Positions 25,801 through 37,255 of a DNA stretch of 64,000 bases are shown here, piece by piece. Source of the stretch: Neocallimastix lanati (nom. inval.) (lineage: Eukaryota; Neocallimastigomycota; Neocallimastigomycetes; Neocallimastigales; Neocallimastigaceae); contig JACVTC010000161.1 of assembly GCA_016946835.1 (NCBI GenBank), positions 58,501 to 122,500 on the forward strand. The letters are read 5' to 3'. Within the stretch, counting starts at the first letter, position 1. Each line of letters opens with the position of its first letter. The notes under the pieces are model-generated. The model was given only the letters and a program-made list of their open reading frames with translations. It was not told where the DNA came from and searched no databases. The position numbers were made by a program, and so were the translations under genes.

Positions 25801-26499
25801 AAAGTTGGATGGACTACTTGTTCTTAGCAGAGTTCTGCTATAACAACGCAATCCATGCTTCTACCCAACAATCTCCTTTCCTCACCTTATATAATTACCA
25901 GGTACACAACTCCCCTAAGACAGACGATTTAGTGCACTCGTTAGGCGAAGCTAAAATGATGGATAGCTTTGCTCACAACTTGGGAAACCTAAAGCACATC
26001 CTAGAAATTGCCCAAACAAGATACCTGGATAATATGGATAGGTCCCGTACAGATAATTACCCTAGGTACAGGTTGTTAGATAAAGTATGGCTAAGGAAAC
26101 CTGAAAATTATGACGCGTTGCCATTCTATAAACTTGCAACAAGAAAATTCGGACCATTCAAGGTAGTTGGCGTCGATGAAGAAAAGAAGAATTACAGGCT
26201 AGATATTAGTCGTTCGCCCTTTCCAAATATGTACCCAGTGTTCCATGTGAGCGAATTGGAACCATTTTATAAATTGCCTAAAACATTAGTGCCAGCTCCT
26301 GCGAAACCAAAAGATAATTCATATCCTTGGATCAAGGAAACACCAAGGACTTTATCAATACCTGGTTGCGTACCAGAATGATAAACAAGAGTGGGTTAAC
26401 GCCGACGTGATCGACGACAATCCTCACTACGCTGAATTGCTGGAGGATTACCAAGATTTTAGCTACAGCCAGTTCATTGCTAGCGTCGTCAACCATTAG
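22805..26499 (+). pseudogene. pol: Element A pol (protease end, RT, RNase H, integrase, chromodomain-like), disrupted
   Basis: Same frame as gag until about 24080. RT shows CMDYRKLN, then a frame change near 24070-24090, immediately before YLDDIVVYS, the polymerase site. RNase H shows FFVECDASNYA and YSDHRNL. Integrase has the H-H-C-C zinc motif (GHLGIDKTS ... CRTCATKK) and D-D-E residues in QLDFITDL, TTDRGVQF and HHETVGQVERN. In-frame TGA occurs at 24432 and 24804, each where relatives have conserved Trp. A second frame change near 26335-26353 leads into a chromodomain-like tail ending at TAG 26497-26499. Confidence 0.9.
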
Positions 26500-26523
26500 T
26501 AGCTTGCTCCTTGGGAGAGGCCT

Positions 26524-27080
26524 TGTAACAGATACATGGTAACTCCAAGCCTATCCAATGATAGTTCTTTGGTTACGTAACGTATCTCTAAACAGCTAGC
26601 AATTTTGGCTAATCAAATAAAATCTTTTGTTAATTTCGTACATTAAATTTTATTATTTTATAATTAATTATATAGTTAAATACTTAGTTAAATATGTATT
26701 TTATTTAGTGATTAGTAAACTAAGTTAAATTAAATTATTTACCAATCATAATATTATTGACATGTATAAATAATAATTGAACTTGTAACTGTAACGCACT
26801 AGCGTTACTATTAACGTAAATTGTTGATAAAAATATTAATATTAATAAATAAAATATAATTATTAAATAAAATATATTACTCAGTGTAAGCCCAGCAACT
26901 GATAACAAATAGAGTTATAAAGTGATGCGCTATATTCTAGTGTAATAGGAAATAATAGTTATAAATTAATTAATTTAGTGTTTATTATTAACAACTCGGA
27001 TAGAGAGGTGTTAAGTTATCTTAGCCTTTAGATTTAATTATTATTCGTTATTTTAGTTAATAATAAACGTACCTTATACA
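26524..27080 (+). repeat. 3' LTR of element A
   Basis: 557 bp, TGTAACAG to CTTATACA, preceded by the polypurine run and a CCT spacer. Lacks the 9-bp duplication of the 5' copy. Confidence 0.92.
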
Positions 27081-27617
27081 ATGATACGTTATTTTATTAA
27101 TCTTTATTATTAATATTTTAGTATCAATATTTTTGTGAGTTTGCAAGATAGTATAAAATAAAATAGTATATTCTAATATAGAAATATATAATTACTACAC
27201 ACTTTATTTTAAAACAGAATTTTAAGAATTATTTTTGTCGTTTTATTTTATTTTATTTAATTTATTATGTCGTAATACAATTTTATAATAAAGTATTATA
27301 AAAAATCTTATTAACTATTTATTTCTAACTTATTACTATATTATATTTTATAAATAAATATATTCCCCGAATATATTTATCTTAACTAATGTATATCTAT
27401 TTTCTCCAAAAAAAACCACCCTTTAAAAAATTTATAATAATTTTTCTTTTTATACTTTTAATTTACTATAATTTAAATCCTATTGGCTGTTAATTAATTA
27501 AATAAATTTGAATAATTTTATATTATTATTTATTATTGTGATATAATTAATTATTTATTATATTTTATTACAATTTTATTGACAATTTTCATTTTTATTT
27601 AAATACTGTAGTAACAA
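27081..27617. other. AT-rich spacer, TGATACG-family remnant
   Basis: Begins TGATACGTTATTTT at 27082 and shares TATATTCTAATA-type blocks with other copies of that family. No gene. Confidence 0.45.
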
Positions 27618-28503
27618 TGTAAGAAATAATAATAAATTTTTAAATTTTAATTATTATTTCTTATTATGTATTAATATATTAAATACTTAATAATTAGAAA
27701 TACATTATTTTTACATTATCATTATTTATTTTGTAACAATGTACTATAACTATTACATGTAAAATTATTTAAAAATTAGGAGTAGTTAACCAATTATTAG
27801 TTAAACTTAATAATTAAAAAAAAAAAAATTTTATTAATATTAGTTAATTTTTATTCGTTATAATTATTATTTAAATGTTTAGACATAATCAAAAATTATT
27901 TAAAATTTTTCATAACAAAAAATTTTTTCTAAATTTGGACAAATTTATTCAATTTTTAATTTTTTTTTATTTATTATTTTGGACATTTAATTAAAATTAT
28001 TTATTATAAAAATAATTAGAAAATCGATCTTTAAGGTTTTCCCGAATACTGATTGGTATCGGTTTTACTTAATGATCCGATGATTAATATATTTAGAATA
28101 TTAATCGAAACTTATTTAGGTTTTTCTTCTAATCTTTTCCTAAATAAGAAATTTGTTAAGATTAGACAATATTTAATTTAAAATTTTGAAAAAGTATAAA
28201 TAGAGACTCTTAAGTTCTTTTAGAAATTAAGAGTTATTATTATAAGAAAAATAATAATAACAATAAAATTTTATAAATTAATAGCAATAAATTTATTCTT
28301 TTTTAATCTTAAAATAAATTTTATTTATTATTTTTTTTTAAAAAAAAAAAAAAATTAAATTTATTTAAATTTTCTTATAATAAACTCGATTTATTTTAAT
28401 AAAACAAATTTAAATTTCTCAATTTTAGTTAATAATAATATTATTAATATAAAATTGTAGAATAGAAATTGATATAAAAGAATTTTTATTTCAATTTCTA
28501 ACA
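27618..28503 (+). mobile_element. Solo LTR 11 (TGTAA...TAACA)
   Basis: 886 bp from TGTAAGAAATAAT to TTTCTAACA, with a perfect AACAA duplication (27613-27617 and 28504-28508). Promoter-like TATAAATAGAGACTCTTAAG core near 28194-28213 and the conserved CCTAAATAAG/CTTATTTAGG hairpin. Confidence 0.83.
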
Positions 28504-28509
28504 AACAAA

Positions 28510-29184
28510 TGACAAATGTTGATTATTATCTTAATTTAGAATTTACTTCTAAAAGTGATAATAATTTGTCAATTAAAAAGGTAGTTATTAACACAAAAAT
28601 GTTAATTAAAACACTACAGTTTAAAGTAAGAAAAGAATATTTGTTTTTTTTTTTATAATAAAACTTTATTTATCAATATAAAATTGTACTTTTTATTATT
28701 TTGAATATTTATATTCTTAATAAAAAGTATTTAAAATAAATGAGAATAAAAGAAAATAATTTATTAAAACTTAAATTTTAAATTTTTAATTCTTGAATTC
28801 TGATTTTTTATTTTTAAAGAAATATTTACATCTTTTTATATTTTTCTTTTAAGTTTAAATTATTTAAAATAAAACTATATAATTATTTTAAGTAAACACT
28901 TTTAAGATAAAATAAACAATTTTGTTATTATTAATAAGTTTCTTTTTAATTAATATTAATATCAATTTAAACTGAGATTTAATTTAAAATCGTTAAAGTA
29001 AAATAAAAGAATAATTTAATATAAAATACATTGTTCTTTAAATTAAAATAATATTTATTTAATAATTTTAAATCTTTTAATTTATTTTTATTAAAATATT
29101 ATTTTATAATTATCAATAACTAATGAAGAGGGTTATTATTCCATTTTATTGATTTTTCTTAATTTATAATTTGGTTATTTATCA
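28510..29184 (-). repeat. 3' LTR of element C
   Basis: 675 bp; on the minus strand it runs TGATAAATAACC to CATTTGTCA. One base differs from the 5' LTR in the part compared by eye (ACTACAG versus ACTAAAG). Confidence 0.95.
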
Positions 29185-32100
29185 ATTCCTCCACCATCAG
29201 ATTGAACTTCGTCTCTTGAAGTTGTAATATTTTCTTCTCTTATTGTATATGGATAAACATTTTTAATATGTACGTTTCTTGCAAGTAATTTTCCAGTTTG
29301 TGGGTCTTCTAATACTACTGTGTTGAATTTTGGTTCTTTTACAACCCTAAATGGTCCGTAAAAGTAAGGGTCTAACTTTGTCCTGTTAATTAATCTTATC
29401 ATCACATAGTCTCCAATTTTGTATTGTTTCTTTAAGGCTTTATTGAAACCTATTCTGTGTTCCCAATATTTATTAGCATATTCTGATTATCCTATTGCTT
29501 CTTTTACCCATTTGTAATGTCTTAAAAATCTTCGAAAATTAAATTCGTCTTCTGTTTCTCCTTCTTCTTGGTGAATATCCGGAAACATGATTTCCATTGG
29601 CCAAGTATCCCTTCTTCCATATAATAGTTCAAAACTGCTGAATTTAGTTTTTGAACTTTTTGTTGTTCTAAGTGCCCATAAGACTGATGGAAGACATTCG
29701 TCCCATTCCTGTTCTTCCGTTATTAATAATCGTAATATTTTTCCAATCTCTCTATTTCTGTTTTCTATCATTCCATTTGATTGTGGATGGTGTGGTGCAG
29801 TAAAATGTACCCATGATCCATATAAATCGATCATCATTTTTGTAATATCCGAAATGAATGAGGATCCATTGTCTGTTATAATTATTTCTGGTGGTCCATG
29901 TCTTGCTATTACTTCTGTTAAAAATTTAATTACCTGTTCTGATTTAATATCTGGTATAGCTTTAGCTTCTGGCCATTTAGTAAAGAAATCAACTAAAGTA
30001 ATTATATATTTATTACCTTGTTTTGTGGTTGGTAACGGTCCGATAATGTCCAGTCCTACTCTGGTAAAAGGTTTTTCAATTGGTGTAATATGATCTTCTG
30101 TATTTTGTGGTAGTGATTTGGGTCTAAATAGTTGACACTTGTGGCATAATCGAACCCACATTCTAACATCATTCCATATTCCAGGCCAGTAGTATGATTC
30201 TAAAATTCTTAAAGTAGTCTTTTCAGCACCTTTATGGCCGACGTTATGAGCTCTATCAATAATATCTTTCTTATCTTCATCTCTATAAATGACTTTTAAA
30301 TATAAATCGTTTTTTTTATAATATAAAGTGTTATCTATTATTTGATAATTTTTGCTAAAATATTTTCTTATACCTTCTGGTAAGTCTAAATCTCTTGGGT
30401 TGATATCACTTAAAATAGCATTAATACAATTTGTAACACTTTCATTTTGTTTTGATGGTAATCTAGATAAAGCATCTGCGAATATGTTAGACTTTCCTTT
30501 TTCGTATATTAATTTTATTTTATATTTATTAAATTTTTCTATCCATCTAAAATGTCTATTTTTGGTTGGTATGCTATTTTCAAAAAAACCTAAAAGTAGT
30601 TTATGGTCAGTAATTACTGTTGTTATTTGTTTATTACTTACAATATATTCGCGGAATTTCTTTAAACTATAAATAACTGCTAAGCCTTCCAGATCGGTTA
30701 TAGAGTGATTTTCTTCTGCAGGCTTTAAGGATCTGCTAACACAATAAATTGGATGTTCCAATTTATCTTCCTCCCGTTGCAAGAGAACACCCCCGATTCC
30801 TTTGATAGAAGCATCTGTTCTAATAATGAATGGCCTATTGAAATCAGGAAAGGCAAGTATTGGATCTTTCAAGAGACAATTTCTTAAATCTTCAAATGCT
30901 AAGGTACAATCATTATTCCAATTGTAATTATTGTTTTTCTTTAAAAGTTTGAATAGTGGACTAGCTCTAATAGAAAAGTTTTTTATAAATTTTCTGTAAT
31001 AACTTACCAAACCAAGAAATGATCTTAATTGAGAAATATTCTTTGGGTTTTCCCATAAGGCAATACTTTGGACTTTTGATGGTGCGGTTTTTAATCCATC
31101 AGCTGTTAGTACATGTCCTAAAACTTCGACTTTTTCTTTAAAAAATTGACACTTTTGTAAATTTATTGATAAATTATATTTTGAGAATATATCGAATACT
31201 AATTTTAAGTGTTTTATGTGCTCTATTAAATTCTTAGAATAAACCACGATATCGTCAATATAGACAAATAAGCATTCACCTATTAATGGTAGCAATATCC
31301 GATTCATTTCTCGTTGGAATGTCGCTGGCGCATTTGTTAGTCCAAAAGGCATTACTAAAAAATTGTAATTTCCAAATTTTGTGGTGAATGATGTTTTCTC
31401 GATATCTTTCTTATTCATTGGTATTTGGTGGTAACCAGAAAATAAATCCAATGCGGAAAATATTTTTGCACACTTTACTGATGTTACTAATTCGTCAATG
31501 AGAGGCAAGGCATAAGAATCTTTTATTGTAATATTATTCAGTTTTCTATAATCAATACACATTCTCCATTTTCCATTTTTCTTTTGAACAAGTAATACTG
31601 GGAATGCCCATGGTGAATGGGAAGGTTCTATTAGTCCTTTGTTTAATAATGATATTATTTCCTCCTTAAGAATATTTGAATGTTCCTTTGATAATTTGTA
31701 CGGTTTTAATTTTATTGGTACATTGGTAGTTGTTATTATATTATGAGGATGCAAATTTGCAGTTGTTAATTGAGAAAGAGAAGTTGCCATACACTTTTGA
31801 TTATTTAATATTAAAATTTTAAATTCTTCCTTTATTTCAATTGGTACTTCGTTAATTATTTCGTTAAGAGTATTCATAAATTCATTTTCTTCTTCGTTTG
31901 AAATAATAATTGAATTAATTAAAGGTATGTCCTGTTTACTATTAATAATTTCGCTAACTTTAATTAAACCTTTATCAGTCTTCTTGTAAATAAAATCATC
32001 ATCTGGGTCAATTAATAATCTATATTTCTTTTGTATACTTCTTCCTATAATTAAATCATAATAATTATTTGTATAGTCTATAATATAAAATTTTTCATTA

Positions 32101-33214
32101 ATAGTTAAATTTTCACTTATTTTTAATTTTATAGTTGTATAATATTGAGTTGGTATTAATGTTCCATCAGCTAGAGCAATGGTAATTGTTTCGTCAATTT
32201 TTACTATGTTATTTAATTCAGTTTTATTAAAACTTTCTAAGGTAATTATATTAATATTTGCACCAGTATCAAATAATACTTTAAAAGGTTGGTTATTTAT
32301 TTCCCCAATGATAATCGGTATATTAAAATTCACTATTGAACATAAAATTTTTTCTACTCTTAGCTTTAGACCCTGTTCCAATTCTTTTCTTATTGCTGGA
32401 CTTGCTGCTAATAGCTGTGCTAAATTAATTTTTGGATAGATTGATTTGATTTCTTCAATAATATTAAACTTTTGTTCTTTATCTAATAATTTTATTTCAG
32501 TCATATTCCTTTTAGTAATAAATTTTGTTGGCTTATTTTCATTATAATTATCTTTATCTAAATCAATTACATTATTTGTTTTTATTTCATTTTTATTTTT
32601 ATAATTTTCATTATTTTTATTACTATTATTATTTTTATTATCATCATTATTCTTATTATCATAATTATTTTTATTATTTTTATTATTTGTATTATTTGTA
32701 TTATTTGTATTATTGGTATTATTTGTATTATTTGTATTATTTGTATTATTGGTATTATTTGTATTATTTGTATTATTTGTATTATTATCATTATTATTAC
32801 TAATTCCATTACTGTCATTATTATTAATAATACCATCATAACTATGATTATTATTAAGATTTATACTTTCCTCAAGATTATTTTTATTTTCTATTTCTTG
32901 ATTATTATTAGTTTCGTTATTTTCATTCTGGTTGGAGTATTCTTCTTCATTATCATCTATATCCATGGCTCTTCTTCTTTTGTCTCTAATTTCTCTTTTT
33001 TGTTGTTTTACTATTTTAATTTCGGGTTGGTTTAATATTGAAGGTTTAATAATTGATTTATTTGATAATTTTATTTTGTTTTTATTCAATTGATTTGAAG
33101 TTGTAATCTTTTTTCTTTGTGCGGCATTAATTGTGTATATGTTATTGTTATTATTGGAATTTATTGTATTTGCAATTTTATTTATATTGGGAGATTGCGT
33201 ACTCCCATTATTTA
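29175..33214 (-). CDS. pol: Element C pol (protease, RT, RNase H, integrase), one in-frame TAA
   Basis: The frame is -1 to gag and has no ATG of its own, so expression is expected by frameshifting near 33215. The first ~190 residues are Asn-rich low complexity including (NTN)n. Retropepsin: [41 protein letters not shown]. RNase H: RTDASIKGIGG, FADALSR. Integrase: H-H-C-C (GHKGAEKT ... CHKCQLF) and D-D-E in LDIIGPLP, ITDNGSSF and HPQSNGMIENRN. An in-frame TAA at 29487-29489 cuts off the last ~100 residues, which stay open to 29175 (IGDYVMIRLINRTK, integrase C-terminal domain); a CAA-to-TAA change would explain it. No chromodomain seen. The stop lies inside the 3' LTR edge. Confidence 0.93.
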
Positions 33215-33221
33215 TTTTAAA
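33172..33221 (-). promoter_or_regulatory. -1 ribosomal frameshift signal with predicted H-type pseudoknot (element C gag-pol)
   Basis: On the minus strand the heptamer T-TTA-AAA (33215-33221) directly precedes the gag stop TAA (33212-33214). Eight nt after the heptamer a stem GGGAG/CTCCC (33202-33206 with 33189-33193) encloses TAC-GCAAT; GCAAT (33194-33198) can pair with ATTGC (33172-33176) beyond the stem. This gives stem 1 of 5 bp, loop 1 of 3 nt, stem 2 of 5 bp and a 12-nt A-rich loop 3. Pol is in the -1 frame as required. Confidence 0.85.
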
Positions 33222-34162
33222 CGTTCATCATTTTGTTCAGATTCTGGGCAGTCAACTTCATTATGTCGGATCCTCATACAATTTACGCAAAAATTAATTT
33301 TTAAGTCGGAGAGCTTTTGTGTTATTTCTTTTATTTCTTCATCATTTATGCTTTGTTTTGCATTATTTCTATTATTATTAGTATTTTTATTTAATTGTTC
33401 TTTATATTGATAATAATTATTGTACTTATTATTGTAGTTACTATTATAGGATTTATTATTATAAAAATTTTTATTTTGATATCCATACGTTGAACTATTA
33501 GCGTTATTATTATTTCCTTCCTTATTTTTATTATTTGGAGAATAAAAATTAATATAAGAACTTTCAGATTGCCTTTTTGTAGAATTATGGCTAGTAGTTT
33601 TCTCTTTTGAAGGATTTTTATTTTTATTTTCTTTAATAAGGTTCATAATCTTTTCTTTCTTCGAAGTGATTTTCTGAGCTTCTTCTAAGGTAGTTGGTTC
33701 TTCCTCCATTAAGCTTTTGTATATTTTATTCCAATTACGAAAAGCATTTATATAATAAGATGTTACGATAACATCTGAGATTACCACAGTTTTACTTATT
33801 TGGTTTAGTAATTCAGAGAATCGTATGTCAAAGTCTGTAATTGTTTCATCTTTACGTATAGTTATAGATGAAAGTTCCAGAAGTCTGGAATTCTTTGACG
33901 CAGTTTTCTTATAATACTTTGCTAAATTTGTTAATATAGTATCATATTCATCTGGTATTTTTTTATTTAGAGAATTATAAACTATTGTCCTTGCAACACC
34001 ATCTATTATTGCAATTAAATAATCTATTTTCTCTCTTTCTTCGCTTACTTTAAAAGTAAGACACCAATGTTCGAATGCAAACTTCCATTCATCGAATGCA
34101 ACTTTTGTTTTTCCGAGAATGGGAAGTCTGTTGAACGTTATTAATTTTATTTGATTTTCCAT
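33212..34162 (-). CDS. gag: Element C gag with CCHC zinc knuckle
   Basis: 316 codons, ATG at 34162 just after a T-rich (A-rich on this strand) run. Residues 1-165 form a capsid-like helical domain (FDEWKFAFEHWCLTF, ITDFDIRFSELLNQI). An Asn/Tyr/Lys-rich spacer follows, then one zinc knuckle CVNCMRIRHNEVDC (C-X2-C-X4-H-X4-C) near 289-302, which binds RNA in Gag proteins. Stop TAA at 33212. Expected to make virus-like particles. Confidence 0.93.
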   Translation of the reverse strand: MENQIKLITFNRLPILGKTKVAFDEWKFAFEHWCLTFKVSEEREKIDYLIAIIDGVARTIVYNSLNKKIPDEYDTILTNLAKYYKKTASKNSRLLELSSITIRKDETITDFDIRFSELLNQISKTVVISDVIVTSYYINAFRNWNKIYKSLMEEEPTTLEEAQKITSKKEKIMNLIKENKNKNPSKEKTTSHNSTKRQSESSYINFYSPNNKNKEGNNNNANSSTYGYQNKNFYNNKSYNSNYNNKYNNYYQYKEQLNKNTNNNRNNAKQSINDEEIKEITQKLSDLKINFCVNCMRIRHNEVDCPESEQNDERLK

Positions 34163-34584
34163 TTTTTTTTTTTTTTTTTTTTTTTTTTATATTTTTATTT
34201 TATTTTATTTTACTTATATATGCTACTTTATTGTATCACTATATATGTATATTTATTTTTTTTTTTTTTATTAATAATAATTAACTATATTTTTATTAAT
34301 TGTGTAACTTATAATTTTTTTTTTTTTTAAAAATAATTATATCAATAATTTTTAAATTAATTATTACATTAATCTATTTTAATTAATTTCTGCTAAATCT
34401 TTTATAACTATGATTTAATGGTTTTCTTTTATTTATTATTAATTTTCACTTACTTAAGTATTTTACCTCATTGGGTTTTAAATAAGAATAACTTTAATTA
34501 CCTCATTGGGTTTTATTTTTTTTTTTTTATAGAATAAAGAATTCTACTTACCTCACCGTGCTTAGTTAGGATTCTCCACCAGTT
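34163..34584 (-). other. Leader of element C
   Basis: Untranslated 422 bp. On the minus strand the motif TGAGGTAA occurs three times (34463-34470, 34498-34505, 34548-34555); the first, in CGGTGAGGTAAGTAG, matches a consensus 5' splice donor. A-rich runs occur near the gag ATG. Confidence 0.7.
34565..34581 (-). other. Candidate primer-binding site of element C
   Basis: TGGTGGAGAATCCTAAC lies 3 nt inside the 5' LTR. TGG would pair with a tRNA CCA end. The cognate tRNA is not identified here. Confidence 0.6.
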
Positions 34585-35259
34585 TGACAAATGTTGATTA
34601 TTATCTTAATTTAGAATTTACTTCTAAAAGTGATAATAATTTGTCAATTAAAAAGGTAGTTATTAACACAAAAATGTTAATTAAAACACTAAAGTTTAAA
34701 GTAAGAAAAGAATATTTGTTTTTTTTTTTATAATAAAACTTTATTTATCAATATAAAATTGTACTTTTTATTATTTTGAATATTTATATTCTTAATAAAA
34801 AGTATTTAAAATAAATGAGAATAAAAGAAAATAATTTATTAAAACTTAAATTTTAAATTTTTAATTCTTGAATTCTGATTTTTTATTTTTAAAGAAATAT
34901 TTACATCTTTTTATATTTTTCTTTTAAGTTTAAATTATTTAAAATAAAACTATATAATTATTTTAAGTAAACACTTTTAAGATAAAATAAACAATTTTGT
35001 TATTATTAATAAGTTTCTTTTTAATTAATATTAATATCAATTTAAACTGAGATTTAATTTAAAATCGTTAAAGTAAAATAAAAGAATAATTTAATATAAA
35101 ATACATTGTTCTTTAAATTAAAATAATATTTATTTAATAATTTTAAATCTTTTAATTTATTTTTATTAAAATATTATTTTATAATTATCAATAACTAATG
35201 AAGAGGGTTATTATTCCATTTTATTGATTTTTCTTAATTTATAATTTGGTTATTTATCA
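34585..35259 (-). repeat. 5' LTR of element C
   Basis: 675 bp, same length as and almost identical to the 3' LTR; followed on the plus strand by CAAA, the right-hand target duplication. Confidence 0.95.
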
Positions 35260-35263
35260 CAAA

Positions 35264-36262
35264 TGTAAGAATCTATAATTATTTTTAACAAAATAATTAT
35301 ATTTTCTTAGTTAGGTTATAATTAATATAACTTTTATTTAACTCATATTTCATTTATACAATTAATTATAATTAATAATTTATCTAATTATATATTAAAA
35401 TTTTATTTAGTTTAATATTAAAAATTTATTTAATCAAATAATTTTTATACATTTAAAATAATATTAAATTTATTTAATTATTCACTTAATTATTAAATTT
35501 ATTAGTTTTAGTTTTCTCTCACTTATTAAATCATAAACTAAAACACTATTCTGTATTTTATCATGTATTCTGTATTCTATCATGTATTCTGTATTGTATT
35601 AATCATGTATTTTATTATTAATGTATTGTTTTATATTTTTTATGTAAAGTTCTATAAAATAGAACTAAATAGATTAAATTTTAAATTTTATGATCGAAAT
35701 AATTTTCATTATTTTATTCTTTTATTTTCGATCATTATATTAGATTAAGTAATCTGTTAATTAAGGTTTTTCCAATTACTTCTTAAAAGTAATCGGTTTT
35801 ACTTAATTAACGCGATGATCGATATGGATAGAATATCAATCAAAAAACTTATCTAGGTTTTTCTTCTAGTCTTTTCCTAGATAAGAGATTTGTTAAGATT
35901 AGAACCCCTTTTGATTTTAACCTTATTTTGACAAAAAAGTATAAATAAGGCTCTTGAGTTCTCTTTGAGAAATCAAGAGTTATTATTATAACAATTATAA
36001 TATAATAATAATAACAATAAGTTTTAACATTTAAAATTTTTAATAAATAATAAAACAAATTATTTTAATAAAACAAATTTTATAATTAAAACTTTTCCTT
36101 ATCAATTTTAGTGTTTCGTCTATTATAATTCGTTATAATAAACTCGAAAATTAGAAAGAACCATAGGTAAGTATGATTCTTTTCTAAACCTTTAATATTA
36201 GCAGTTAGAGCTAATATTAATGATTAATAATTTAATTATAATTTTTTAATTAAATTATTACA
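35264..36262 (+). mobile_element. Solo LTR 12 (TGTAA...TTACA family), next to tRNA-Gly copy 3
   Basis: 999 bp from TGTAAGAATC to TTATTACA. Its duplication ACAAA survives at 28505-28509 (left of element C) and 36263-36267, so element C inserted precisely at its edge. It reads TATAAATAAGGCTCTTGAG at about 35940-35958 on this strand. Near copy of LTR 5 inverted. It ends 15 nt before the tRNA. Confidence 0.9.
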
Positions 36263-36277
36263 ACAAATAAATGATTA

Positions 36278-36348
36278 GCGTTAATAGTATAGAGGTAGAA
36301 TATTTGCCTTCCAAGCAAATGGCCCGGGTTCGATTCCCGGTTAACGCA
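36278..36348 (+). tRNA. tRNA-Gly (anticodon TCC), copy 3
   Basis: Identical fold and sequence to copy 2, with the T7 terminator a few nt downstream. LTR 12 ends at 36262, and its ACAAA duplication sits at -15 to -11. Confidence 0.95.
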
Positions 36349-37255
36349 TCAATTTTTTTGTTAATACAACGTAAAGTCCAACAATACATGACACTTTACT
36401 TTTTTTTACTTTCTGTAACGATATCAAGATGATACGATATTTTATTTATGTATCTATATTAATATTTATTTATGGGCAATGACAATAATGAATTATGAAA
36501 AAGTAATATATTCTAATATTAAATAGAAATAACACATACAATAGTACAAAAGAAAGTAATAAATATATCTTTTTAATATTCTCTTTATTTATTATTAATT
36601 ATTAATTATTACATTAATTATTATTATTACTCATATAAATATTATAATTAATTATCTCAAATATATATCATATCTCTTTTTAACTATACTAAAATAAAAT
36701 ATAAAAATAGCTATTTATGTGAATTAATTTATCATAAGTATAAACTTATAAATAAAAGAATTCTCCGTTTAATAATTATTATTCTAAAATTATATATATT
36801 ATTATAAAATTATTGCTGACTAATAATATTAAAGTATTTCTTTAACTTAAAGAATCTACCTAAATACCATTTTTATAGTGGTTACGTATTAATTATGTTG
36901 AGGTTCATATTGTGAAAGGAGTGTGAACATTAAATAAATAGATAAATTAACTAATTACTAAATTACACTAAAAGAAATTATTACTACACATTATAAATTT
37001 TATTTAAAGAATTATTATTAAAAATATTTAGTCTTTATAAATTATATAATTATTTTATTGTTAAAAATACTTTATTAATATTAATATTTATTTTTATAAC
37101 AATATGGGAAACCTTTCAATTATTACTATTACAATTCATTTATTAATATTTAAAATAATAAAATATAATTAACATAAAAAATTATTAATATAGAATATAA
37201 GAAAATAATTAATAGTAAAGAATATAATAATATATTTTTATATAATAAATTATTA
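36349..37255 (+). repeat. Segmental duplication flanking tRNA-Gly, copy 2
   Basis: Matches 14167-15190 with a few substitutions and a deletion near 37130 (a block of about 150 bp present in the first copy is absent). Noncoding; includes a TGATACG-family element. Confidence 0.85.

Larger units (their letters stand above)
19488..27080 (+). mobile_element. Element A: Ty3/gypsy LTR retrotransposon, broken
   Basis: 7.6 kb with LTRs at 19488-20055 and 26524-27080. Order: 5' LTR, 769-bp leader, gag-protease, reverse transcriptase, RNase H, integrase, chromodomain-like tail, polypurine run GGGAGAGG (26513-26520), 3' LTR. RT-RNase H-integrase order places it in Ty3/gypsy. The coding part is near 40-45% G+C by eye against about 15-20% outside. 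The LTRs differ by a few substitutions and two small indels. No matching target duplication (AATAA versus ATGAT). Three TGA codons and two frame shifts disable it. Confidence 0.93.
28510..35259 (-). mobile_element. Element C: Ty3/gypsy LTR retrotransposon, nearly intact
   Basis: 6750 bp. LTRs at 28510-29184 and 34585-35259 are both 675 bp and I see only one difference, so insertion is recent. Target duplication CAAA (28506-28509 and 35260-35263). On the minus strand: 5' LTR, primer site, leader, gag, -1 frameshift signal, pol, polypurine run GGTGGAGGAAT (29185-29195), 3' LTR. It landed at the boundary between solo LTR 11 and solo LTR 12. The pol frame carries one TAA, at 29487. Host-like base composition. 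Confidence 0.95.

Noticed and set aside
32525-32839. Tyr/Leu and Ile/Met repeat frames on both strands
   Set aside because: Shadows of the Asn-rich (NTN)n segment of element C pol.
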